Source of the DNA: Microbacterium suaedae
GTDB lineage: Bacteria > Actinomycetota > Actinomycetes > Actinomycetales > Microbacteriaceae
Length of the DNA: 64,000 nucleotides
Assembly: GCF_003254645.1 (NCBI RefSeq)
Contig: NZ_PNFD01000004.1
Location: 300,804 to 364,803, forward strand
Direction of reading: 5' to 3'
The position numbers were made by a program, and so were the translations under genes. Position 1 is the stretch's first letter. Each line of letters starts with the position of its first letter. This document shows, in pieces, positions 48,663 through 57,901 of this stretch. The notes beneath the pieces are model-generated. The model had not been told where the DNA came from. It saw only the letters and a program-made list of their open reading frames with translations, and did not search any database.

Positions 48663-48938
48663 TCAGGCAAGAGAGAGGAAGAGCTTTTCGAGCTCTTCGG
48701 TGGTCAGCCCGTCGCGGGCTTCGGCCTCGTCAGGGGCCATGAGGCAGTCCTCCATGGCCGTCGAGACGACAAGGAACCCGGCCCGGTTCAGGGCGTGGGT
48801 GACGGCGGCGAGCTGCGTGACGACGTCACGGCACGACGCATCACCGTCGACGGCCTCGATGACGGCGTCGAGCTGCCCGCGCGCGCGACGGAGGCGATTG
48901 AGGACCTTCTTCTGGGCCGCGTCACTCTGCGTGCTCAT
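48663..48938 (-). CDS. cstR: CsoR-family sensor, CstR-like
   Basis: A 91-residue all-helical regulator with the CsoR layout (LNRLRRARGQLDAVIEAV). Two conserved Cys are present at 36 (DASCRDVV) and 65 (AMEDC). The residue four before the second Cys, His61 in copper-sensing CsoR, is Ala here, so the Cu(I) site is broken. Two Cys without the His is the pattern of CstR, which senses persulfides by forming Cys-Cys polysulfide links. Its neighbours, rhodanese and thioredoxin, agree. The ATG overlaps the upstream reductase stop. Confidence 0.9.
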   Translation of the reverse strand: MSTQSDAAQKKVLNRLRRARGQLDAVIEAVDGDASCRDVVTQLAAVTHALNRAGFLVVSTAMEDCLMAPDEAEARDGLTTEELEKLFLSLA

Positions 48939-50683
48939 CGGGACCGACCTCCTCCGGCGGAAGCGACGACGTCGCCGCGGGAATCCTCAGGCACTGAACG
49001 ATCGGACGGATCCGGATCGACGAGGATGTCGGCGGCACGATCGCCGAGCACCGCCCGAAGTGTGAGCATGCCGCCGGACAGCGACGCGGAGTCGAAGCCG
49101 TTCTGCACGAGGACGCGGTGGGCGATCGCCGAGCGGACGCCCGAGGCGCACATCACCCGCACCGGTCGACCATCCGCCGCCTCGCGCACCTCTTCGATGC
49201 GCCCACGCAGTTCGGTGTGCGGGATGTGCAGGGCACCCGGGAGGATCCCGGAGGCGACCTCGGCGCCGGTGCGCACATCCAGGACCAGAGCGTCCCGCAG
49301 CACGCCGTCAAGGTCATGAGCGTCCCAGAGCACAAGCGTGCCGTCGAGGACGTTGGCACCGAGCATCCCGGCGAGGTTGACCGGATCCTTCGCCTGCCCA
49401 TACGGGGGCGCATAGGCGAGGTCGAGGTCGATGAGGTCCGTCACGGTCAGTCCCGCGCGGATCGCGGTGGCAAGCACGTCGATACGCTTGTCGACGCCGT
49501 CGCTGCCGACCGCCTGCGCACCGAGGATCCGACCGTCCCCCTCTCGGATGTGGAGACTCAGGTGGACCTGCGTCGCGCCGGGGAAGTAGCCAGCGTGCTG
49601 ATTCGGGTGCAGATGCAGCGTACGGAAGGACTGACCAGCCTCGCGCAGCGAGCTGCGGTTCGCGCCCGTCATCGCCGCCGTCGCGGAGCCGACGCGGATG
49701 ATGGCCGTGCCGAGAGCCTGCGGGATCGGGCGCGCGGACGCGGGACGCAGGATGTGATCGGCGACGAGGCGTCCGGCACGATTGGCGGGACCGGCGAGCG
49801 CGACCACTCCACGGGCGCCGGTGATCGGGTCGACACTCACGGTCGCGTCCCCGACCGCCCACACGCCGTCGACAGACGTCCGTCCGTGCTCGTCGACGAC
49901 GATCGCGCCGCCCTCGGTGTCAATGCCCGCCCCTTCGAAGACGTGCGTGTCGGGCCGCACGCCCGCGGCGAGGACGATCAGATCGGCATCCGCCTCGGTC
50001 CCGTCAGAGAGGAGCACGCGGTCGGCGTCATCACCCTGGAGGATCTCGCGCGCGGAGGTGTTCGTGCGGACGTCGATGCCGAGGCGCCGCAGCTCCGCGG
50101 TGACGCTCTGCGCGTGCTCGCGATCCAGCGGCGACAGGACCTGTTCGCCGCGCTGCACCAGGGTGGTGGCGATCCCGCGCCCGGCGAGGACCTCCGCAGC
50201 TTCGAGTCCGATGAATCCGGCTCCGAGCACCACGGCATGGCGCGCGCCGGCCTCGGCGAAGGCGCGCAGCGACAGTGCGTCATCGACCGTGCGAAGCGTG
50301 CGCACGCGTGCCGAGTCGATCCCCGGGATCTCGGGGCGCTCCGCCTGCCCGCCGGGTGCGAGGATCAGCGCGTCGTAGCTCAGCACTGTCGTACCATCGG
50401 GCGTGCGGACGGTCAGCTCCCGAGCAGCCGTGTCGAGGCCGATCACGTCGTGCCGGGTGCGGACGTCGAGGTTCAATGACGCCTTAAGGCGCTCCGGGGT
50501 CTGCACAAGAAGGGCCGCGGGGTCGGTGATCTCGCCGCCCACGTAGTACGGCAGACCGCAGTTGGCGAACGAGACGTGCTCGCCGCGGTCGAGAACGATG
50601 ATCTCGGCCTGCTCGTCGAGCCGACGAGCTCGGGCCGCGGCGCTCATCCCTCCGGCGACGCCGCCGACGATCACGATCCTCAT
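48935..50683 (-). CDS. CoA-disulfide reductase-type flavoprotein fused to rhodanese
   Basis: A 582-residue protein. FAD motif VIVGGVAGGMSAAARARR; active-site Cys42 in HVSFANCGLPYYVGG, the single-Cys pattern of CoADR/NPSR enzymes; NAD motif VVLGAGFIGLEAAEVLAG; GVWAVGDATVSVDP. The C-terminal ~100 residues are a rhodanese with loop CASGVRSA. CoADR-rhodanese fusions reduce CoA-persulfide or polysulfide with NAD(P)H. It lies between thioredoxin and the sensor gene, overlapping both by four bases. Confidence 0.93.
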   Translation of the reverse strand: MRIVIVGGVAGGMSAAARARRLDEQAEIIVLDRGEHVSFANCGLPYYVGGEITDPAALLVQTPERLKASLNLDVRTRHDVIGLDTAARELTVRTPDGTTVLSYDALILAPGGQAERPEIPGIDSARVRTLRTVDDALSLRAFAEAGARHAVVLGAGFIGLEAAEVLAGRGIATTLVQRGEQVLSPLDREHAQSVTAELRRLGIDVRTNTSAREILQGDDADRVLLSDGTEADADLIVLAAGVRPDTHVFEGAGIDTEGGAIVVDEHGRTSVDGVWAVGDATVSVDPITGARGVVALAGPANRAGRLVADHILRPASARPIPQALGTAIIRVGSATAAMTGANRSSLREAGQSFRTLHLHPNQHAGYFPGATQVHLSLHIREGDGRILGAQAVGSDGVDKRIDVLATAIRAGLTVTDLIDLDLAYAPPYGQAKDPVNLAGMLGANVLDGTLVLWDAHDLDGVLRDALVLDVRTGAEVASGILPGALHIPHTELRGRIEEVREAADGRPVRVMCASGVRSAIAHRVLVQNGFDSASLSGGMLTLRAVLGDRAADILVDPDPSDRSVPEDSRGDVVASAGGGRSR

Positions 50684-51057
50684 CGCTGCGCCCCCGTGTC
50701 TGCCCGCTCGGCGATCTGGGTTCGCACGTCGTCCATGTCCAGGCCGCGCACGGCGTCGATCAGCTGCTCGAGCCCCTCCGCCGCGAGGGCGCCGGGCTGG
50801 GAGAAGACGAGGATGCCGTCACGGAACGCCATCAGCGTCGGGATCGATGTGATCTGGAAGCCCGCGGCGAGCTCCTGCTCGGCTTCAGTGTCGATCTTGC
50901 CGAAGACGATGTCGTCGTGCTGCTCGGAGGCCTTCTCGAAGACCGGAGCGAACATTCGGCACGGGCCGCACCATCCGGCCCAGAAGTCCAGCAGCACGAT
51001 CCCGTCGCCGCTGATCGTCTCCTGCAGCGTGTCCTTGGTGATCTCTCGTGTCGTCAT
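50680..51057 (-). CDS. trxA: Thioredoxin
   Basis: A 125-residue thioredoxin with LLDFWAGWCGPCRMFAP (active site WCGPC, residues 29-33), cis-Pro motif SIPTLMAFRDG and a C-terminal extension of about 15 residues beyond the standard fold. As first gene of the persulfide operon it would release sulfide from protein persulfides or keep the rhodanese Cys reduced. ATG 51057 follows GGGGG; the frame upstream of it crosses the operator and is non-coding. Confidence 0.94.
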   Translation of the reverse strand: MTTREITKDTLQETISGDGIVLLDFWAGWCGPCRMFAPVFEKASEQHDDIVFGKIDTEAEQELAAGFQITSIPTLMAFRDGILVFSQPGALAAEGLEQLIDAVRGLDMDDVRTQIAERADTGAQR

Positions 51058-51065
51058 GCCCCCAT

Positions 51066-51084
51066 AGTATACCCCCGGGGGTAT
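51066..51084 (-). promoter_or_regulatory. CsoR/CstR operator and promoter
   Basis: ATACCCCCGGGGGTAT (51069-51084) is a perfect 16-bp palindrome of the A/T-rich-end, C/G-run type bound by CsoR/CstR proteins. It overlaps TATACT (minus strand, 51071-51066), a strong -10 box nine bases before the thioredoxin ATG. Repressor binding would block the whole operon. Confidence 0.85.
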
Positions 51085-51170
51085 CCAAGGCTGAGCGTCG
51101 GGTGGGCACGCGGCGCCGCCGCCGACAGCTGCGCGAGACGGGAGAACCGGGACCCTCATTGCACGCGAAG

Positions 51171-51213
51171 CGGCCCCTGCCCGCCCTCCGAAAGGAGGAG
51201 CGGCCAGGGGCCG
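51171..51213 (-). terminator. Terminator after the surface protein gene
   Basis: A long stem-loop: CGGCCCCTG...CCTCC pairs with GGAGG...CAGGGGCCG around a GAAA loop, with two small internal mismatches. It lies downstream of the surface-protein stop at 51299. The rest of 51085-51298 holds no gene. Confidence 0.7.
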
Positions 51214-51298
51214 ATGTCAGCGCGACAGGACTGGAGCCGCCCGCGTGAACCGTGCCGCCGGGCCCCGCCCCAAGAGTGACAGGCCTGGCGGCCGACTG

Positions 51299-54200
51299 TC
51301 ACGTCAGGTCGTCGATCGATGCCTCCTGACTGGCTCCCTGCACGGCGGCCGTGCGGCGCCGACCGTAGAGGAGCATTCCGCCTCCGACACCGAGCAGGAG
51401 CAGCGCGACCAGCAGCACAGTGGCGGAGACCCCCACGCCCGTGCTCGACAGCCATTCGCCGGGCTCCTCCGGCGGGACGGGGGGTGCCGGGGGTTCGGGC
51501 ACGTCATGCTCGGTGCACAGCGGCGACCCGTCGACGCAGATCGGCTCCTCGCCGGTGACGGCGACGACGTTGCCGAGGTGCTGGTTGCCCTGCTCTGCGT
51601 AGTCGTTCGCCGTCACCGTATACGTCACCGTGTACACCTCGCCGGTGGGTACCGACCCCGTGATCCGGATCGTCTCACCCTCCAACATGGCCGTCAGGTT
51701 CTCGTTCGAGACCGTCGGCCCCGCGGTGAGGGTGGCGTCATCGAGAACATCGGCCATGTGGTCGGTGTAGTCGACCGTTCCGGGCGCGGCCTCCGGGTTG
51801 GCGGACCGGTTGGTGAAGGTGACCGTGTAGGTGATCTCCTCACCCGGATCCACCTCGGTGCCGGTCTCCGGGTCGCTGGACTTGTCGACGGCCACGTCGG
51901 AGACGTGGTTGACGGTGCAGTCCGGACGTTCCGGGTCGGCAGGCACACACTCTTCCGGCGGATTGTCCCCCAACGGGACGAGGAAGTTGTCCAGCCGGTC
52001 GTCACCGCGCTGCCCATCGGGCTTGACTGTGACCTCGTAGCTGACCGTCACCTCCTCGTCGGGGGCGAGCTCGCCGGTGACCGTGAACCGACCGTCGGCG
52101 ATCTCGGACGCGGTCAGCGCGTCGCTGGATGCCGCCGGCTGCCCGGTCACGTCAACGTCGTCGAGCACGCCGGTGAGAACGTCGTCACGGTTCACCTCGA
52201 CCGGCGCGGTGCCGGTGTTGGCGAAGTGCAGCGTATAGACGACTGTCTCGCCCGGACGCAACGTGGACCCGCTGGCCGGGTCGACGCTCTTCCAGTCGTC
52301 CAGCTCGCCGATCGGGTGCTCTATGCACCGTCCCGGTTCACAGTCCGCCGGCGGTTCCTCACCGGTTTCGACCACGACGTTGCGGAGCTGGTTGTCGCCG
52401 CGGTCGCCGTCGGGTCCCACCGTCACCGTGTACGTGACCGTAACCAACTGGCTTGGGGCCAGCTCACCGGTGACCCGGATCAGCCCATCGGCCCCGTCGG
52501 TCGCGAGCAGAGCCGGGTCGCTGCTGACCGGCGCGCCGGTCAGGTCAGCATCGTCGAGGACCTCGGTCAGATCATCGGTATAGTCCACCGCGCCCGACGC
52601 TTCACCGGTGTTGGTGAAGGTCAGGGTGTAGGAGACCTCCTGACCGGCTCGCAGCCCCGTGCCTGTCGCCGGGTCGGACGACTTCACGACGTCCACCAGC
52701 GGCAGCGGGGTCACCGTACAGTTGCCGTCATCCTCGGCGCACTCGGCGGGAGGCTCCTCGTCGGCGGGGATCAGGAAGTTGTCGGCCGTGTTGTTCCCAC
52801 GCGCCGCCTCGTCCTTCACCGTCACCTGATAGGCGACCGTCGCCACCTGCCCCGCGGCCAGCTCACCGGTCACGGTGAACGCGCCATCGGTCACGTCGGA
52901 GACGCTCAGCGTGTCATTCGACGCTGCAGGAGCCCTCGTGAGCTCGGCGTCATCCAGGACATCGGCAAGGACGTCGGTGTGGTCCACCGCCGCCGGACCC
53001 TGACCCTGGTTGTCGAACGTGAGCGTGTAGGCCAGCACCGTACCCGCCTCGATCGGGTCAGAGTCAGCCGAGACGGCCTTCCCTGTCAGGAGCTTGCCGA
53101 TCGGGGTCACCGTGCAGTCCGGCCGCTCAGCGTCCTCGGGCTGACACACCGGCTCCTCCGGCGGCACCGGCGGAGCCTCCGGGCTGTTCGGAAGGAGGAA
53201 GTTCGCCGCGATGTCATCACCACGGTCCGCGTCCGGTCTCACTGTCACCTGGTAGGTGACCTCGTAGGTCTCCCCCGCAGGAACCTCACCGGTGATCGCG
53301 ACCCGGTCCCCGTCACGGGTGACCGTCAGGTCGTCCGTGGTGGTCGGCTCGGTGGTGATGTCGGCGTCGTCGGTCACGTGGTCCAGGAGATCCACATGAT
53401 CGACCGTCGCAGGCGCTCGACCGGTGTTCTCGAAGAACAGCGTGTACGTCAGCACTGTTCCCGCGGCGACCGGCGTCGCGTCGACCTCCACCTGCTTCCA
53501 CGTGTCGAGCAGCGGCACCGGATGCTCCGTGCATGAGACTCCGTCGTCACCGCACTCCGGGTCATCGACGCCCCTGGGTGCGAGCACGTTGCCGAGGAGG
53601 TTGTCGCCGCGCTGACCGTCCGGGAACACCGTGACCGTATAGGAGACCGTGACCATCTGGTCAGCCTCGAGCACACCGTTCACCTGGAGGGTGTCGTCGG
53701 CATTCAGCGACGCGGTCAACGTCTCGTCACTGGCCTCCGGACCCGTGGTGAGGGCGGCGTCGTCGAACACACCCGACATGTCGTCGATGTAATCCACCGT
53801 GCCCGCCCCCTCGCCGGAGTTGAAGAACGTCAATGTGTAGGCGACCTCCTGCCCGGCGGTGACAACGGATCCCGACTCCGGGTCGGACGATTTGACCGCA
53901 TCCACCTTCGGCAGCGGGGTGCTGGTGCACTCCGTCGCGTCCTCCGCGCACTCGGCCGGGGGCTCGCCACCGGCAGGTACCAGGAAGTTGTCGGCGGAGT
54001 TGTTCCCACGCTCAGACTGCGACTTCACGGTCACCTCGTAGGTGACCGTCGCCGTCTGGTTCGCGGCCAGGTCGCCGCCGATCTGGAACCGACCATCGGC
54101 CACATCCGATACGGTCACCGAATCCGTGTCCGAAACCGGGGCGCTGGTCAGCTCCGCGTCGTCCAGGACATCGGTCAGCACGTCCTCCCGCGATACCGGG

Positions 54201-56905
54201 GTCGTAGCGGCACCGGTGTTCGTCACCGTCACCGTGTAGGTCAGGACCGTGCCTTCCTCGACCGGGTCGCTCGAGGCAGCCACGCTCTTGGCATACTCGA
54301 CGGCCGCGATCGGCGTCACGGTGCAGTTCGGCCGCTCGGTGTCCTCCGGCTCGCACACTGGCTCCTCAGGCGTCACCGGCGGGTTGCCCGGGCCGTTCGA
54401 CAGGAGGAAGTTCGCAGCGATGTCATCGCCACGCTCACCGTCCGGCTTCACCGTCACCTCATACTCGACCGTGTAGGTCTCACCTCCCGGGACCTCCCCG
54501 GTGATTGCGATCCGGTTTCCGTCCCGGGCGACCGTGAGATCGTCTGCGCTGGTGGTGGGTTCGGCGGTGACGTCGGCGTCATCGAGCACGTGGGTCAGGT
54601 CATCGACGTGATCCACAGTGGCAGCGACCTCACCGTCGTTGGCGAAGAACAGCGTGTACGTCAGCACGCTGCCGGCCACCGCCGGCTCATCGCTGGAAGA
54701 GACCTGCTTCCACGCGGTCAGCCCCGCACCAGGCGTCTGCGCCTCAGCACACGACGCTGCGCCCGGCGCGGTCTCGGCTTCGGGGATGCAGACGAGGTTG
54801 CGCAGGTTTCGGTCGCCCTCGCCGGTGTAGGTCACCGTGTAGGTGATCGTCGCCGTATCGTGCTCCCCGAGGGCGCCTTCCCAGGACAGGGTCGGCTCGT
54901 CGTAGGACACCTCACCCGTGGATGCGGTCGCGCCGTCGTTGAAGGTCGCCGCGTCGAGCACGTCGGTCAGGTCGTCGGTGAAGGAGGCCGGAGCCTCCTC
55001 GGTGTAGACGCCGGGCCCCTCGTTGGTAGCCGTGATCGTGTATTCCACCCTCTCGCCCACAGCGTGCACCTCAGCGCGGTCCGCGGTCTTCTCGACGCTC
55101 AGCTTCGGCAGCAGGTACTCGTTCTCGGCGCAGGGCTCCCCCGTCTCCGGGTCGACGCCTTCCTCAGCCGGGTCGCACATCGGCGTCACCGGGGTCTCTG
55201 GATCTTCCGGCACCCACGCGACGTTGCGCACCGTGCCGTCACCCCCACCCGTCAGCGTGACCGTATAGGTGAGCTCCACCGTCTCATCGATCGGAAGCGC
55301 ACCGGTCCAGCCGAGCAGCGGGGACTCGAAAGACACCGATCCCGGCTGGGTCGCCTGCACATCGCCGTTGTAGTCTGCGTCATCCAGCACGCCGGAGAGA
55401 TCGTCGAGAACGACAGCGGGGTCGTCCTCGGTGTAATCACCGTTGCCGGTGTTGGTCGCCGTAACCGTATAGGTGATCGTGTCGCCCGGGCGCGAGTCCT
55501 CAGTCGCGTCCGAGGTCTTGGTGACCTCGAGCTCCGGGGTGCTGTAGAACTCCACGGTCGCCGGCCCAGGCGGGGTCAGACCGACCAACGTGGTGAAGTT
55601 GTCCGCGTCGTTGAGGTACTCCTTCGGCGACTCATCGTCGCCGACAGGGGTGTCCGAGGTGACATCGACATCGACTGTGCAGGAAACCTCGCCTGCGACC
55701 AGGCGCCCCTGGGTCGCCTCGACCTCGCTGCCGCCGGCGGGCGCGGTCACGGTCGCATCACACGTACTGGCGACGTTGGGCTCCTCGGCGATGACCAGGC
55801 CTTCAGGTAGAGCATCGGTGAAGCTCCATCCGTCCTTCGCAGCCAGTTCGGATGTGTTCGTCACCGTGAGTGTCAGAGTGGAGGTGCCACCGGTGGGAAC
55901 GCTCGTGGGCGAGAACGCCTTGTCCAGCTGCGGGGTGACATCTACGATGCGGATGTTGTCGAACGCGGCATCGTTGCCGTCATAGTGACCCGTCCGATTG
56001 CGCATCACGATCTGCAGATTCTCCATCTCGTCTGCACTCAGCAGCGCAGAGGAATCGGAGTGGAATCGCCCGGCGGCGACATAGCCGCCGCCGCTGTGCC
56101 AGCCGCCGGGCAGATCCGGAGAGGTGTAGTAGCTCACGCTCGGATCAGTGCAGGCACGGATGTCCTCGTCTGTCAGCGGGAGCTCGTCACCATCGGCAAG
56201 GAAAGCAAACGCCAGGCGGGAGTTGTTCGCCCCGCCCAGGTAGTCACACGACAGCTCGGCCACGTCGACCGATGCCGTATAGAAGCGGGTGCCCGATACA
56301 GGCAGCTCGAGCGGTGAGGTCTGGAACTGGATCGCGTCATCAGGTCCGAGTTCGTTGGAGGTAAACGCACCCACCACGTGATTGGAGCGTGTCGTCTCGT
56401 TTGAACCGTTCACTGCAGAGGCCTGCGTCGTACCGCCAGCCACACCAGCGCCGACCTGGCCGAGCACGTCGGCCAGCCTGCGCATGTTGTTCTGCATGTT
56501 CGGAATGTCCTCTGGAAGGATTCCCGCGTCGCAGTAACCGGCCGGCCATTCCGCGGCCTCGTACTGGAGAAGCACTCCGTTGCACTGCCCCGCACGCAAC
56601 CAGAACTCATCTGCCGTGTGCGTCTGCCCGGCAACTCCCACATAGTCGCCCAGACTGGTCACAGTGTTGTCTTGATCCACCTCGAAAGTCTCCGCGAACA
56701 CTTCCACCGGGTCCGCGGAAACACCCGGGTTACCCGGCGCAGCCTCGGCCGGCTGCGAGGCGAGAGGGGAGAACATCGCGGCGATCAAGGCGAAAACCGC
56801 CATGGCCACGATGGGATAGCGACCAGAGAAAGAGGAGGCGCCAGTTGCCTCCCCGGAGTTGTGGGTTTGTGCGGCGGCGTGCCGTCGCGAAATGCGGTGA
56901 TTCAA
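51299..56905 (-). CDS. Giant cell-wall-anchored repeat protein (DUF11-like modules)
   Basis: A 1,868-residue secreted protein. A signal peptide ends near AEAAPG (about residue 55). Residues ~60-320 form a unique N-terminal domain (VFAETFEVDQDNTVT start, four or more Cys). From ~325 come eleven beta-rich modules of DUF11-like type, ten of them carrying a DDLTDVLDDA-like motif at about 120-135-residue intervals. Modules 3-4-5 are repeated as 6-7-8 and partly as 9-10. The C-terminus has a Pro-rich spacer, a sorting motif LSSTG in place of LPxTG, a hydrophobic helix and RRR, then an acidic tail. Probably an adhesin or surface stalk linked by a sortase. GGGAGAG precedes the ATG. Confidence 0.9.
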   Translation of the reverse strand: MNHRISRRHAAAQTHNSGEATGASSFSGRYPIVAMAVFALIAAMFSPLASQPAEAAPGNPGVSADPVEVFAETFEVDQDNTVTSLGDYVGVAGQTHTADEFWLRAGQCNGVLLQYEAAEWPAGYCDAGILPEDIPNMQNNMRRLADVLGQVGAGVAGGTTQASAVNGSNETTRSNHVVGAFTSNELGPDDAIQFQTSPLELPVSGTRFYTASVDVAELSCDYLGGANNSRLAFAFLADGDELPLTDEDIRACTDPSVSYYTSPDLPGGWHSGGGYVAAGRFHSDSSALLSADEMENLQIVMRNRTGHYDGNDAAFDNIRIVDVTPQLDKAFSPTSVPTGGTSTLTLTVTNTSELAAKDGWSFTDALPEGLVIAEEPNVASTCDATVTAPAGGSEVEATQGRLVAGEVSCTVDVDVTSDTPVGDDESPKEYLNDADNFTTLVGLTPPGPATVEFYSTPELEVTKTSDATEDSRPGDTITYTVTATNTGNGDYTEDDPAVVLDDLSGVLDDADYNGDVQATQPGSVSFESPLLGWTGALPIDETVELTYTVTLTGGGDGTVRNVAWVPEDPETPVTPMCDPAEEGVDPETGEPCAENEYLLPKLSVEKTADRAEVHAVGERVEYTITATNEGPGVYTEEAPASFTDDLTDVLDAATFNDGATASTGEVSYDEPTLSWEGALGEHDTATITYTVTYTGEGDRNLRNLVCIPEAETAPGAASCAEAQTPGAGLTAWKQVSSSDEPAVAGSVLTYTLFFANDGEVAATVDHVDDLTHVLDDADVTAEPTTSADDLTVARDGNRIAITGEVPGGETYTVEYEVTVKPDGERGDDIAANFLLSNGPGNPPVTPEEPVCEPEDTERPNCTVTPIAAVEYAKSVAASSDPVEEGTVLTYTVTVTNTGAATTPVSREDVLTDVLDDAELTSAPVSDTDSVTVSDVADGRFQIGGDLAANQTATVTYEVTVKSQSERGNNSADNFLVPAGGEPPAECAEDATECTSTPLPKVDAVKSSDPESGSVVTAGQEVAYTLTFFNSGEGAGTVDYIDDMSGVFDDAALTTGPEASDETLTASLNADDTLQVNGVLEADQMVTVSYTVTVFPDGQRGDNLLGNVLAPRGVDDPECGDDGVSCTEHPVPLLDTWKQVEVDATPVAAGTVLTYTLFFENTGRAPATVDHVDLLDHVTDDADITTEPTTTDDLTVTRDGDRVAITGEVPAGETYEVTYQVTVRPDADRGDDIAANFLLPNSPEAPPVPPEEPVCQPEDAERPDCTVTPIGKLLTGKAVSADSDPIEAGTVLAYTLTFDNQGQGPAAVDHTDVLADVLDDAELTRAPAASNDTLSVSDVTDGAFTVTGELAAGQVATVAYQVTVKDEAARGNNTADNFLIPADEEPPAECAEDDGNCTVTPLPLVDVVKSSDPATGTGLRAGQEVSYTLTFTNTGEASGAVDYTDDLTEVLDDADLTGAPVSSDPALLATDGADGLIRVTGELAPSQLVTVTYTVTVGPDGDRGDNQLRNVVVETGEEPPADCEPGRCIEHPIGELDDWKSVDPASGSTLRPGETVVYTLHFANTGTAPVEVNRDDVLTGVLDDVDVTGQPAASSDALTASEIADGRFTVTGELAPDEEVTVSYEVTVKPDGQRGDDRLDNFLVPLGDNPPEECVPADPERPDCTVNHVSDVAVDKSSDPETGTEVDPGEEITYTVTFTNRSANPEAAPGTVDYTDHMADVLDDATLTAGPTVSNENLTAMLEGETIRITGSVPTGEVYTVTYTVTANDYAEQGNQHLGNVVAVTGEEPICVDGSPLCTEHDVPEPPAPPVPPEEPGEWLSSTGVGVSATVLLVALLLLGVGGGMLLYGRRRTAAVQGASQEASIDDLT

Positions 56906-57382
56906 GAGAGCTCTCTCCCAGGGATGCGGTCAACATTCGATGCGCGGCCCCCACCGCGCGCGAGACCGCCCGGGAGGTTCTACCCATTGACGCTCAGGAC
57001 AGCGGCAAGGTAAATGAGAATGGCTCGGGCGACCGTGCTTCTACTCATACGCGAGACGCTCCCCCGCGGCCAGGTGAAGTGGCCTCCACCAAGCGATCTG
57101 GTACGCGATTTGGTACGCCGCGCGGGGTCTGTCGACGCAGATCCGAGAGCAATTCCGGATCAGGCTGACAGCACGCACAGGCATGCGTCGACCGATCGAG
57201 CATGCTGGCTGGATCGATCAAGCGGATCGCTGACCTCGAGGGTGAGGTCAGAAACGGTGCTGGGTATGGCGTGGAGCCTGCAGCGAACCCGGTTAACCGA
57301 GTGATCATAAGAGATTCACACGGCAGGGTCGACCCGGCTCATAGCCTGAGGTCACGAAAGCTCGACGGAGAGGACCGGTCTC
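56906..57382. other. Gene-poor stretch of unlike composition
   Basis: No gene with good coding features. Codons are less GC-biased than around it. GCATGC occurs at two places 20-25 bases apart (GCATGCGTCGACC and GATCGAGCATGC), and GGTACGC is duplicated 14 bases apart near 57103-57117. A frame from 57202 begins with MLAGSIKRIADLEGEVRNG, which could be a gene remnant, but it soon loses coding character. The surface-protein promoter must lie at its left end. Confidence 0.5.
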
Positions 57383-57901
57383 GTGGCCAAGGTTGGACGC
57401 TTTTCTGTCGTCATGATCGCAGTGCTGACGCTCATGTCGGCGATGATCCCCGCCGGCGCTTCGGCCGCCACTGCCTCCGTCGACGTCGACCTGGACGAAG
57501 AGTTCGTGATCTACGTGCCCGACGCCGCCGAGACCTACGACGAGGCGTTCGAGACGATGGCTGCCGCGCGTGTGTCTCCTGGATGTGGGACCGGAGAGAA
57601 GAAGGACAAGATCATCAAGCGATGGTCCCGTAAATCGTCGGCTGGCGTTAAGCCTGCCCTCCTGCGGTGCGGAACGCAGGCCACGAGTGGCCTGCGACAC
57701 ATCAACGCGCACACGACCGTGTCGCGAGCCGGGACCAAGGAGGTCTATCCGGTGTCATGTGCATCCGCGCGATCCGAACCGGCAAAGTCTTCAGGGCATA
57801 CACGCTGGTCGTCGCGGTCGGAGCGAGCACCAACATCATCACGTCATACCCCACCAGCGGCCGCAGCGCTGACTCAAGATGCTAGGCAATACCATGAATG
57901 A
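57383..57901 (+). pseudogene. Secreted protein with apparent frame break; possible toxin
   Basis: GTG at 57383 starts a signal peptide (MIAVLTLMSAMIPAGASA). It is followed by an acidic segment (VDVDLDEEFVIYVPDAAETY) and a Cys-containing basic part ending in ATSGLRHINAH (His110). After this the frame becomes Ser/Arg-rich junk. The frame two bases further on reads TGKVFRAYTLVVAVGASTN then IITSYPTSG and stops at 57885. A dinucleotide gain in ACAC (57711-57714) would explain this. RHI..H plus a final IITSYP strand recalls secreted nuclease toxins of the EndoU/BECR sort; that likeness is weak inference. Confidence 0.5.

Noticed and set aside
48663..48938. Copper-sensing CsoR operon
   Set aside because: The Cu-ligand His is Ala in this protein and no copper pump or chaperone adjoins; sulfur enzymes do.
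51245..53536. 763-codon plus-strand frame opposite the surface protein
   Set aside because: The repeats in it mirror the modules on the other strand; no ribosome site or signal sequence.
51299..56905. Possible CRISPR or tandem DNA repeat array
   Set aside because: The repetition is at protein-module level (~390 bp units of diverged sequence), without short identical repeats and spacers.
57202..57633. Open frame beginning MLAGSIKRIADLEG
   Set aside because: The first ~40 residues look protein-like but the rest is Arg-rich and overlaps the better-supported secreted-protein frame; kept only as a possible remnant.
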